In this document: positions 48,291-58,970 of the stretch, one piece after another
Numbering within the stretch: the first letter of the stretch is position 1
Layout: each line of letters opens with the position of its first letter
NCBI GenBank assembly: GCA_964035575.1
Contig: OZ037919.1
Coordinates: 558,001 to 622,000 of the forward strand
Direction of reading: 5' to 3'
Length of the DNA stretch: 64,000 bases
Origin: Rhynchopus sp. YZ270_cl-10
Taxonomy: Eukaryota > Euglenozoa > Diplonemea > Diplonemida > Diplonemidae
Made by a program: the position numbers and the translations under genes
Notes under the pieces: generated by a model
What the model was told of the DNA's origin: nothing
The model's input: only the letters and a program-made list of their open reading frames with translations
Databases searched by the model: none

Positions 48291-50457
48291 AAAAGTGGGG
48301 TTGGTCTTAGCTGGTTTTTTTTTGGCGCTCTAAGAGGCTTAGGTTCCTCCAATTTATTTATTTTTACCTTCTCGACCCTGTTTCGCATCTTTCCTGTTCC
48401 CTTTTTTTTTCAGATGTAAACCACGAAATGGATTGTAGGACTGTATGGTTTGGGGTCCATTGTGCGGTGCATGTGCATCGGTCATGTGCCAAAAGGTACA
48501 CTGTTCACGAGAGGGCTTTTGTATTTCAAATTATGTTGTGACCATTCTTAGCTTTTTATTAGGCGATATGATTTTTGTTCTTTTTTAGAAATAGAATTAA
48601 GTCTTGTTCTCTCCCAAACCCTCTTTTTTTTTGATACCTTACTTTTGTGCTTTTTTATTAAAATAATTTATTTCCAGCTCTCACGAGGATAATCGTTGTG
48701 GCTATTTTTTTTTTCTTTTTCAAGGTGAATCACTTCGGGGCAGGGCATACCCTAATCAACACTATTCACCCTCCTAAATGCCCCCCCAGACCCCAATATT
48801 TAGGACATGCCCTGTTACGGGGGCGATATTTTTTTTCGAATACCGAGTTCTTGACAATAGAAAACAGAAACGACGGACGGTCCCAACTAGCTTCCCCCCC
48901 TACACCTCTCTCACCAACACGATAAACGAAGAAAAAAAAAATCCCCCCATTTTTTTTTTTTTTCCGTTTCTGATTCACCAATCCTATCCTGAAGTCAAAA
49001 GTTTCTGTTGTTCTTTTTCAAACTCTCTCTCCCCGATGCTAACCTAGGGTGAGTTTTTTTTTTTTGGTTTTCGATGCTATTCCCTTTTCAGTGCTTTTCA
49101 GCTTCCTTTTAAGGATCCTGTGAAGAAGAAAAAAACCGTGGCTGCCTATGATAGTAGTCTATCATCAAACAAAACTTTTTCGGTGCTTTCAGGAATGATC
49201 CACCTGATACCTTCTTTTGTTTCCCCCCCCTCTCCCCTATGAATGGAATATTTTTATACGAAAAAAGGCAACGAAAGTAACCTCTACTTTTAAATGCCCA
49301 ACAGAGCCCTGTAGGCTTGCGGTGAGAAAGAATGGGAACATTTTTTTTTGTTTGATCCCTACACCTATGCTAGGGTACTTTGTACTTTCATCCGGATGGC
49401 TGGCATATATCGTGCAGAAGGTCAGTCGGAGGTGCTTGCATCAACAATTACCATCATTCTTTTCGATGAGGTGGCCCCGTACAGTAGCCCGCGATGCCGC
49501 CAGGAAAACCTACCAAATTCTTCTAAATGTTCTTGATTGTATATTTAGAGAGAGAACGCGTAGGCGGGAAGGGAATTGGAAAGAAAACAAAAATAAGTTG
49601 ATTTTTTTTTTTAATACACCTGCTTTTTCTTGAGTCTTTAAATCATGGTATCACCCCCTACCCCCTTCCCTTGCTTACAGTTTCCCCTGTTCGCAACTCC
49701 CAATGCAACACTCTTGGGTTCGATAACCTGCGGAGTGTCAGTGCCCTACGTCCCAGAGGCGTTTTGCACTATCAAATTCAGGCTTCGCGCTAACTTTTGG
49801 AAAAAAATCTGAAAAAACGTGTTTCGGGACCAAAAAAACGCACCTCAAATAGTTGTGCGTCAGGGGGTGAAAAAACAGTGTTTTGTGGCATTTCCGAGCC
49901 AATCCCGCGCTGTGGTGGGGCATATTCGGGAAAATGGACAAACTTTTAGTGACTTAAATTTTCACAAAATATGAACCCATACTCTTAAACAAGGGGCATT
50001 TTCAGGTCTGAAAACCCAAATTCAGATGAAATTGTGGTGTTTTTACTGGGAACAGGTAGCGCCGCAGGCGCACGGTACCCAACTTTTGTCTTTTTATGTT
50101 TCCCTTTTTTCTGCTTTCTTTTGATTGCGCGAGCCGATTGCTCACCACGGTGGGGTCACATGTGTGTGTGAAAACACTCTAAAGTACTCTTACTCTGAAC
50201 GATGAGATTCCTCTGGTTTTAGTAAGGAAACCCCTGTTTGCAAAAAGTGCATAAATTTCCTGTGGCTTTTCCCGCCAAGAGGTCGTTTTGTTGCATTTCC
50301 GAACCAATCCCGGATTGTGGTGGGGGATGTACGGAAAAATGGACAAAAATGCAGCGATGGTGTGGCTGAACCCAAAAAAAAGGGTATTATTTAGCAGTTT
50401 GTTAGCACTTTGTTAGCATGCATTTTTGGGGGGGTGGTGTATAATATATATTATTAT
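48291..50457. other. Intergenic repeat-rich region
   Basis: No gene is seen. It contains the second copy of the 'cagatgtaaaccac' motif (48413-48540), the conserved 'actttcatccggatggctgg' motif (49383-49447) and the first of several 'gtagcgccgcaggcgcacgg' repeats near its right end. Confidence 0.6.
50040..50230 (-). repeat. GTACCGTGCGCCTGCGGCGC repeat family, first copy
   Basis: The conserved core GTGCGCC-TGC-GGCGC forms a three-base-loop hairpin. Flanking blocks ('aatcggctcgcgcaatcaaa', 'accagagaatctcatatttc') are kept to varying degrees. Further copies are at about 51740-51870 (-), 52310-52500 (-), 55500-55620 (-, diverged), 56160-56290 (+, diverged), 56905-57140 (+) and 57701-57870 (+). 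Confidence 0.85.
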
Positions 50458-50600
50458 CGTGAATTTATTTTCCAGTATTTCACGCACAGGTGGAAACAGC
50501 CCGAGGGGAAGCATTTTTTCCCGAGGGCGAAGCCCGAGGGGAAAAATGCTTCCCCGAGGGCTGTTTCCACCTGTAAGTGAAATACTGGTATAAATTCACG
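50458..50600. repeat. Long palindrome with about 70-bp arms and GAA loop
   Basis: Arms run from 'cgtgaattta' through 'ttccagtatttcac', 'aggtggaaacagccc' and 'gaggggaagcattttt' to 'gagggc', and back in complement around a GAA loop (50529-50531). There are a few mismatches and small indels. A degenerate relative ('gagcgtgaatttattttt' repeated, then 'gtgaaataccggaaaataaa') lies at 51060-51170. Confidence 0.85.
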
Positions 50601-51059
50601 AAAATATATTATTTTATCTCCAAATGAGACCATGAATTTCACAACCCGTTTTCACGTACAAAGAGACGAGGGTGGGGTGGTTCTTTTTATGATGATTTTT
50701 GATTCAGTTTTTTGATGTGGAACTCTTAGCGCTGGACAGCGCCTTGAGCCAGAACTGGTGCAGCGGGTTTGTGGCGCTTACGCGGCTGTACTTCTGATGA
50801 AGATGAGGAAGACGATGACGATGAGTCACTTGTGTTCGTGTCGGACTCACTCTCCACAGGTGCCCTCGCACGTTTTTGAGGTCTCATTTGGGATTTTTTG
50901 ATGAAAATTTGGGAAAAAAAACGTGTAAATCCGTGGTTTGTGTGATACAGAAAATTAACTCAAAAATGCGTTTGAGACCCCAGAATGGCTCAAAATGCCT
51001 CTTTTCTGGCTTTAATTGCAAAATTGGGCCTCCAAAGGCCTCCAAAAAAATTTTCGAGA

Positions 51060-51170
51060 GTTCAGTTCTACGATTTTCTGAGCGTGAATTTATTTTTCTG
51101 AGCGTGAATTTATTTTTCTGAGCGTGAATTTATTTTTTGAGCGTGAAATACCGGAAAATAAATTCACGCA
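51060..51170. repeat. Tandem GAGCGTGAATTTATTTTTCT units and inverted partner
   Basis: About four 20-bp units are followed by 'ggaaaataaattcacgc', their inverted complement. The words are shared with the outer arms of the 50458-50600 palindrome. Confidence 0.75.
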
Positions 51171-51375
51171 CCTCCTTCACGATTTTGTGAAGGGGCGTGA
51201 AATTCATGGTCTCAAGCGGGGATAAAAAAAATTTTCCCCACGGGTGATGGAAAAAAAAATTTTTTTTTTTCGTTGGTGAGCTTTTTAACGCCGGCATTTG
51301 CATTTCCGGAATCCGTCCGGCCAGTGGTGGGGTCAATTCGCCGAAATGAACAAGTTCTCGTTTTTGGTCAATTTC

Positions 51376-51722
51376 CACAGTATACACAGTATACACAGTA
51401 TACACAGTATACACAGTATACACAGTATACACAGTATACACAGTATACACAGTATACACAGTATACACAGTATACACAGTATACACAGTATACACAGTAT
51501 ACACAGTATACACAGTATACACAGTATACACAGTATACACAGTATACACAGTATACACAGTATACACAGTATACACAGTATACACAGTATACACAGTATA
51601 CACAGTATACACAGTATACACAGTATACACAGTATACACAGTATACACAGTATACACAGTATACACAGTATACACAGTATACACAGTATACACAGTATAC
51701 ACAGTATACACAGTATACACAG
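51376..51722. repeat. 9-bp satellite (CACAGTATA)n, about 38 copies
   Basis: An essentially perfect 347-bp array. The unit contains the palindrome GTATAC. Because 9 is a multiple of 3, frames repeat tripeptides (QYT, SIH, VYT, CIL); these are not genes. Confidence 0.97.
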
Positions 51723-51739
51723 CATACTCAGGGGGAAAA

Positions 51740-54700
51740 CTCACTTTGTGGGCGCCGCAGGCGCACGGTACGCGTTTTTCGTGATTTTTTCCAGCCCCGT
51801 TCTGTGCGTTCTTTTGACTCAGCGAGTCGATTGCGTTCAACGGTGGGGTCACACATGGGTATGCAAGAGTGGAGGCGCGCCAACAGGGGGAGTGGAAAAA
51901 CCAAGGTAAAAAAATGTTTTTATACACCACCCCTAAAAAAAGGGTATTATTTAGCAGTTTGTTAGCAGTTCTTTAGCAGTGAAATTTGCTGGTTTCAGCC
52001 ACACCAAGCGACTTAAAATTTGACAAAACATGAGCCCATACTCGTAAACAAGGGTTATTTTCAGGTCTGAAAACCCAACGTACTGAAGAAGCTATCGGTA
52101 ACGTAGTGATGGCGGTGGGGTTTCAGTGACCACAGAGAAGAGTGAGAAAACCTAGGACGGTTATATATGGCCTCGGAGGGGGTGTGCCCCACGGCGTCCT
52201 AATCAATCTTTATCCGTGAGGGAGGGGAGATCATCCTCAGGGGGGATGTGGAGTCGTACTCAAAATAAAATGAACTGTACATAAGTACATCATGTTTAAA
52301 CATAAAGGAGGGTAGGAACAGGTAGCGCCGCAGGCGCACGGTACCCAACTTTTTTCTTTTTTTCTTTTCCCTCTTCTCTGCTTTCTTTTGATCGCGCGAG
52401 ACGATTGCTCTCCACGGTGGGGTCACATGTGTGTGTGAAAACACTCTAAAGTACCCTTACTATGAAATATGAGATTCTCTGGTTTTCTTAAGGAAACCCC
52501 GGTTTGCAAAAAAAAAACGCACCACAAAAATATCCAAAAATCCCGGGACAAAGGACAGAAGTTAGCGCAAAGCCTGATCAAATTCACTTTTTTTTTTTTT
52601 TAAATACGATTTTTTTCTGTTTGTTGCACCTGGGGGGAGGAAAAGTGGGTGTTGTTATGTGTGCGTTTTGTTGCGTAAGTGCTGACTGTCTTTGCTGGAA
52701 GGCAAAAAATAATACCCCATACCCGCTTCTCTTTTTATTAGGACAAAAATCTTTGTGATAAATGGTTGACAGTACATCGGTAGAAAATGTGCGTTTTGGT
52801 TGGTTCTCGTTTTGTGTTTTGTTGTTATTTTTTTTTTTTTTTTTTTTTTAGCATTTTTCAGCTTCACGTTAGAGATTGGCTAAATGTCTGTCTATCCCCC
52901 CTCTCCATCACTTCCATTGCGCTCCCCGTACCCCTTATAGAGAATAGCCTAAAACAAAATTGGTCTTGTTCATCGTACGACAGCGCAGTGTGTTCCCTCC
53001 TTTAACAAAAAGGTGTTTTGTATAGTGGAGTGCATCCTCGGGGTGGCTACACTGATGCAACCAAGTTTTCAAAAAAAAAATGTGTGTCCATTTGTTCCGG
53101 GGGGGGTGGAGGAGGTTCTTGAACAGAAACAGATAGAGGACTGACGAAAACAAAGTGCCCGCTGAGTTGTTGTTTTGTTCCACACCAGAGTCTCTCATAT
53201 TTGGGGGACAGTGAAACAAAGAAACACACACACAACAACAACTAACTCGCGGGGCGATAAAAACGGAAAAACCCCCCCTCCCTTTCTCCCCCCTTGTTCT
53301 TTTAATAATTGTCCTCCTTTTATATCCTGTCAGATTTCTACTTCTTTTTGTTTTCTTTTGGGTAGGCTAAGCACGCCTGGCTAGGTTAATCTCATTAAAC
53401 TGTTTGTTCTGTGATTATGATTGTTAGGTGAGTAATGCAGGCATAGGTTCATCTTGTAAACCTTTGTTTGTTTACGTGCCCCCCAGTTCAGAGGTGGGGC
53501 CGTACGCCTGATCTCAATTGTTAGTATTAATTTGTTCTTCAAGGATGTGCATAAGGAAACGTTCTATCTCTCTCGTTCAGGGTCTCCAACTTGGTGCGAT
53601 TCGTTTACAGCATGAGAGCAGACGATATGAGGTGCGTCCTTTTACTGTTGCAATGATGTTTCTCGTTCACTGTGTAATACAACAAAAAGGAAAAAATGCT
53701 GGTCGAAGGTTGCATGGTACAGCCGTAAAGACTTTGTAAAAATTTGGTAGGGTTTTTCACCCCTAAAATTTGACTCCCCTTTTTTTTTAACCCTGTGAAC
53801 ACTTTGTAAAGACTTTGTAAAAATTTGCGCTTCGATCACCCCACGGACAGCTGTATTTTTTTCTCTCAAATGCCTGCGTCCGCCGATGAATGGTGAGGCG
53901 TTTGCACTTTCAATTTCTCTTTGTTTTTAGATGCTTGATTGTTCTGCAGACTCTGAAAAGATATTTTTTTTGTCACCTCATGAAATGAAGGAGGAAATAG
54001 AAACGAAGCATTTCGAACACACTTTTGCGGTTCTGAGGGACGAACCGCGCTGCAGAGCCACTCCTCACCAAACAGGTCGAGGTGTGTGCGTTTCACCACA
54101 ACCCCTCTCCCATGGGTTTTATCGTGTGATGAGTGTTAAGTTTCTATTTTTCTCAACATTTACTCTTTTGTTGATTTCTCTAGCTAGAGATACATTCACA
54201 AAACAAAAGTTCTTTTTCCCCCTCGGTATTGTCTCGCTCTCTCTCTCTCCTACTATGAGGGGACACTTTCTCCGGGTTGGGTAGGTTTGTGTAATATCTT
54301 TCGTAAGAAGTGCGGCACTGGAAAATGCTGAAAAATAAAATAAAATCCCCCAAAAGAAAAACACTCTCTTAATTTAGAGTGTTTATGATTTTTTTGAAAG
54401 GAGGGAAAAAAAAGAAATAAAACTAACAACACACACAACCTTATTAAGTGTGTATGAGAGACGTATCTGTTTTACGTTTTTCTCTTTTTTTAAAACCATT
54501 AGGTTTCCTTTGCACTTTTTGTTGAAGGACGCAGGGTACTTTGTGCTTTCATCCAGGGTTGACATCGTACAGTGGGTCAGTCGGAAGTGCCTGCATCAAC
54601 AACCACCTTTTTTTTTGATAAAACAACTTGTTGTCAAATTCTAAAGATTGGAGACAGCTTTCAAAAACATATCTTCCAAATAATTTACAAAGGGTTGCGA

Positions 54701-56342
54701 AGTAAAATTTCTTTTTTTTTTTTCTGTGAAGCAAACGGTGACAAAACGGAATGTGTGGTGACAACTCACTTCTCCTCTCTTCCCAGTTGCCTTTCTTTTA
54801 ATGTGTGTTGTGTTTTCATTTTTTTGTACGTGTCTGCGTCCCAGAGGGTGTGTTGTGTCCACGCTGTCAATCCTCTCCCCAACTCGCTTTTCCCCCAGTT
54901 TTGTTTTGTTTTTTTTTTGGTATTTATTTGGCATTCGTCATTTGGCCTTGGTGTGTGTGCATGAGGCACATTCATCTTACAAGTCTTTGTTTTGTTTTCT
55001 TGATTTTTTTTTTCTTTGTTTACCGCAGGCTGTATCCTAATCTGGATTCTGGGACACGTTTTTTCGGCCCGTTTTCAACCTTTTTTTTTTTTTTTCTGGG
55101 TTCTGGCAGGGTTTTTTCTAGGATTTTTTTTTTCAGATCTGGGGGGGGACGCAAAAAAACCACCCAAAAAAAATTTTTTTTTCGCAGGTGCAAGCAGGGT
55201 TTCCGCTTATCTTCATGGAAAATTTTTCCAAAACCGTGAAGATATGTCCAAAAAGGGGTCAAAAATTTTCGCGCTCCGCGCAAAAAAGCCCCTTCATTTC
55301 ACGTAAATACGTGATAACGTGGGATGGTAACGTACATCAAGAACCAAACCAACCCTTTTTCTCATGTTCCACGGAACCTTCCCTCAGTACAAGAAGAAAC
55401 GGCGGTCAGAACTTTCTGGCGAAGCCACGGTACGCAACATTTCAAAAAATTGTGACCTAAAATTGAACATTTTTACAGCCAAACTATGGTAGAGGGCTGT
55501 GGGATTCCGCTCATAAGTTTTGAGTTGCGCCGCAGGCGCACGGTACGCTACTTTTTTATTTTTGCCGATCCCTTATTCTCACTCTTTTGTTCGGTCCGTC
55601 AAATGGTGCAAAGATTGAGTGAATTGGGGGCACGGTCTGAAACTTCACCTCGCTATATCCTCTTCACAATGATGCCAGGAAGGGGATAAGACGCGCTTCG
55701 CGCGCGCTCGACTCCCTGCCTCCCCTTTTTTTTCTGGTGCGGGTTACGCACGTGGTGTCCCAAATGGGGGTATGTGCGGGTGACCCCCAACCACCCCCCA
55801 TATCCTTTTTTTCCCAAGTCAAAATGCGTCCCCCCCCGGGGGGGGACGCGTTTCCCCCCAAAATCTGGGGGGGGACGGCGTCCCCCCCCGCTCCCCCTAG
55901 AAAAAACCCTGGTTCTGGGACACGCTTTTTTTTTTTTTTTTTTTTCGTGGTACGTGGCGATTTTTTTAGCCAAAAGACAGAGATTTTTTTGTGGGGGGGT
56001 GGGGGGGGGTTCGACCCCCCTTGGGGGGTTTTTCAGACGTGTCCAGGGGGGGTGGAGAAAAAAAAAATCCGGGGGCCGAAAAATTTCCAGGGGGGGTGGC
56101 CGGCATGCACCCACATGTGCACTCGCCATGGGGCCATATTCAGCCTCGTGCCTCGTGAACAAAGTGACTCCGTGCAGCCAGAACGCGACTCAATTAGTCA
56201 AACGCCGAAGGAAAAGGAAGCATGCAGCATGGCAAAAGACAAAAAGTAGCGTACCGTGCGCCTGCGGCGCAAGCTTGCAACCCACCCTTCCCATGACATA
56301 GTTTGGCGGTAAAAATGTGTAATTTTAAGCGCAAATTTTTGA
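51740..56342. other. Gene-free repeat region
   Basis: No convincing gene. It contains further GTGCGCCTGCGGCGC copies, the repeat 53970-54160 shared with 36955-37130, 'tatagtggag...ccaagttttc' (53021-53075), 'gtgaggcgtttgcacttt' (about 53894), the conserved 'ctttcatccagggttgacat' motif (54541-54603) directly followed by the sequence shared with the intron at 20656 (54608-54655), and G/C-run-rich sequence at 55795-56095. Confidence 0.65.
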
Positions 56343-56573
56343 AATGTTGCGTACCGTGGCTTCGCCAGGAACCTATGGGTGCCATGACCGCCGTTTCTTT
56401 TGTAAATGTACTGAGGTTACTGATAATTCGTGTGCCCCGTCTGCCTGGTGTAAATATCAGGGAAGTGCCGAACTCCGCAGTTGGACAACCACGGAATTCT
56501 CACATTCCGCCGGAGGCCCCCAACTTGAGCTAAGGTGGGGACCCGGGCGCGCGAAGCGCGCCCGGGCTCGACT
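56343..56573 (+). repeat. Dispersed repeat with GCGCGC-GAA-GCGCGC hairpin, copy 2
   Basis: Close copy of 9547-9757, with the same perfect 11-bp stem CCCGGGCGCGC-GAA-GCGCGCCCGGG (56540-56564) and 'ccgccggaggcccccaactt'. It is followed, as at 9.7-10.0 kb, by a GCCTGCGGCGCC/GCTCCGC repeat (56719-56832), so the two families may travel together. Confidence 0.85.
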
Positions 56574-56718
56574 GACAAATTTTCGACCCCCCTTGAGGCC
56601 TGAAAAACCGGATCGAAAAATAAACTCTGCAAAAGAAAGAAAAAAATCGGCCGGCAATAAATTTCCTTCCAGGATATGCACCTGGGAACTGGGTTGCATC
56701 CTGTACCTTAATTTTTTT

Positions 56719-56832
56719 TTGCCTGCGGCGCCATTTTTCCTTTTTTGCTCCGCAAAAAGGGTTCGTTGAGTGACTTGTATCAATAGCTATATTCGTACAC
56801 CGTACTCTAATTTTTTTTCGCCTGCGGCGCCA
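56719..56832 (+). repeat. GCCTGCGGCGCC/GCTCCGC hairpin repeat, copy E
   Basis: Same motif order as copies A to D (GCGGCGCC, GCTCCGC hairpin, 'gggttcgttgagtgact', 'tacaccgtactct', GCGGCGCC). Confidence 0.85.
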
Positions 56833-56974
56833 TAAAAAAAATGCAGTTCCCTATCAGGGGTCGCGCTGGATTACTACCGACTACCGTAGATTTTGGTGAT
56901 TTTGCTCGGTACGTTTTTCCTTACTAAAACCAGAGAATCTCATATTTCATAGTAAGGGTGCGTTAGAGTGTTTT

Positions 56975-58360
56975 TACACGCACATGCGACCTCACCGAGC
57001 AATCGGCTCGCGCAATCAAAAGAAGGCAGGGAAAAGGGAAAAGAAAAAGGCAAAAGTTGGGTACCGTGCGCCTGCGGCGCTCCCTGTTCCCAGTCAAAAC
57101 ACCACAATTTCATGGTTCTCAGCCTGAAAATGACTATTGTTTACGAGTATGGGTTCATATTTTGCGGAAATTTAAATCACCAAAATTTTGTACATATGAG
57201 CGGAGATGCCCCGCCAACGTACGGGGCCGAAAGCTCGGAATGAGTTTACCGGGCCACATATGAGCGGAGATGCCCCGCCAACGTGCGGGGCCGAAAGCTC
57301 GGAATGGGTTTTTTTTGTCTTTTTTTTTTTTTTTTTTTGGGAAAAAAAATTCTGGGACACGACGGGTCCGAAAATGGTGGTTTTTTCCCGACTTAGGATA
57401 CAGCCTGTTACCGCTCTGTTATAAAAGACCACGTAGATTGAATTTATGGAATCACGCCACCAGTCTGACTCACCTCTAGTGGATGCAGTGTGGTCAGACG
57501 CCTAAGCAGAGGAGGCTTAGGTTCATCTTACAAACTTTTTCTTTTTTTGTTGCAAAAAAAAAGTGGAGATTGCACAAACTGTGGCAACACAACCGAGGCA
57601 ACTACACTACTCCAACAACTTTATCAAAAAAAAAGAAGGATTATATTTTGTGCAACCAAATATCAGCCTTTTTGTTTTCGGCTAGCCAACTCTGCAACCT
57701 ACACGCACATGCGACCTCACCGAGCAATCGGCTCGCGCAATCAAAAGAAGGCAGGGAAAAGGGAAAAGAAAAAGGCAAAAGTTGGGTACCGTGCGCCTGC
57801 GGCGCTCCCTGTTCCCAGTCAAAACACCACAATTTCATGGTTCTCAGCCTGAAAATGACTATTGTTTACGAGTATGGGTTCATATTTTGCGGAAATTTAA
57901 ATCACCAAAATTTTGTACATATGAGCGGAGATGCCCCGCCAACGTGCGGGGCCGAAAGCTCGGAATGGGTTTTTTTTGTCTTTTTTTTTTTTTTTTTTTG
58001 GGAAAAAAAATTCTGGGACACGACGGGTCCGAAAATGGTGGTTTTTTCCCGACTTAGGATACAGCCTGTTACCGCTCTGTTATAAAAGACCACGTAGATT
58101 GAATTTATGGAATCACGCCACCAGTCTGACTCACCTCTAGTGGATGCAGTGTGGTCAGACGCCTAAGCAGAGGAGGCTTAGGTTCATCTTACAAACTTTT
58201 TCTTTTTTTGTTGCAAAAAAAAAGTGGAGATTGCACAAACTGTGGCAACACAACCGAGGCAACTACACTACTCCAACAACTTTATCAAAAAAAAAGAAGG
58301 ATTATATTTTGTGCAACCAAATATCAGCCTTTTTGTTTTCGGCTAGCCAACTCTGCAACC
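56975..58360 (+). repeat. Tandem duplication, units of 725 and 661 bp
   Basis: Unit 1 (56975-57699) and unit 2 (57700-58360) are almost identical. The 64-bp length difference is one extra sub-repeat ('catatgagcggagatgcccc') in unit 1. Each unit begins with a GTGCGCCTGCGGCGC family copy and contains 'gaggcttaggttcatctt'. Short frames inside are duplicated with the unit and lack protein features. Confidence 0.92.
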
Positions 58361-58970
58361 GATTCAGAAATCATGAGAGATGATTTCTGCAACCGATTCC
58401 AAAATCATGCGATATGATTTCTGATGTTATGCAAACGTGACCATGACATTAAAATTTCTACAATTAGGAAATCATCGGTATGGTTTTCAAGGTTGTGTAA
58501 ATCGCGAACGTGACACTAAAGAATCTCTGTTCACTTGATCTCTTAACGATGCTACGACTTGACGGTAGCTCGCTTCTTGAACTCTGATTCTACTTATTGT
58601 GTCCATACGGTTTTGCCCTAGGTGGTAGAGACTAGCCAACCCCCCCCTCTCCCCTCCCATCTCCCTCAGAGAAAAAGAAAGCCTCCCCTCTTGTTTCCCG
58701 GTTGGGCTTCCCTCGCCCCGTCCTGTTCGTCCTGTTCACGCTGGTGTCTGTTTCGTCCGTCTGTTTTGTGTTATCCGCGTGCACTCTTTTGTGTGCTGAA
58801 TAAGCCCACGAGGCTTGGGTTCATCTTTAGATAGGTACTTGTGCTTTCATCGTGCTGGCATCGTACGTGGGTCAGCGGGAGGTGTCTGCATCATTAACTT
58901 CACTTTTAGATCTTGAATTGTTTATACGTATGGCTATATACACAAGTACTCTGACCCATTCTTCTACTGC
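58361..58970. other. Non-coding stretch with ATGATTTCTG palindromes
   Basis: 'gcaaccgattc' plus 'agaaatcat...atgatttctg' occurs twice (58358-58423). This part, with the preceding 70 bp, recurs at 62824-62992. Farther right lie 'gaggcttgggttcatctt' (about 58811) and the conserved 'gtgctttcatcg' motif (58838-58900). No gene is seen. Confidence 0.65.

Noticed and set aside
51130-51965. Open frames of 130-266 codons on both strands
   Set aside because: They come from the 9-bp satellite (repeating tripeptides) and not from a gene.
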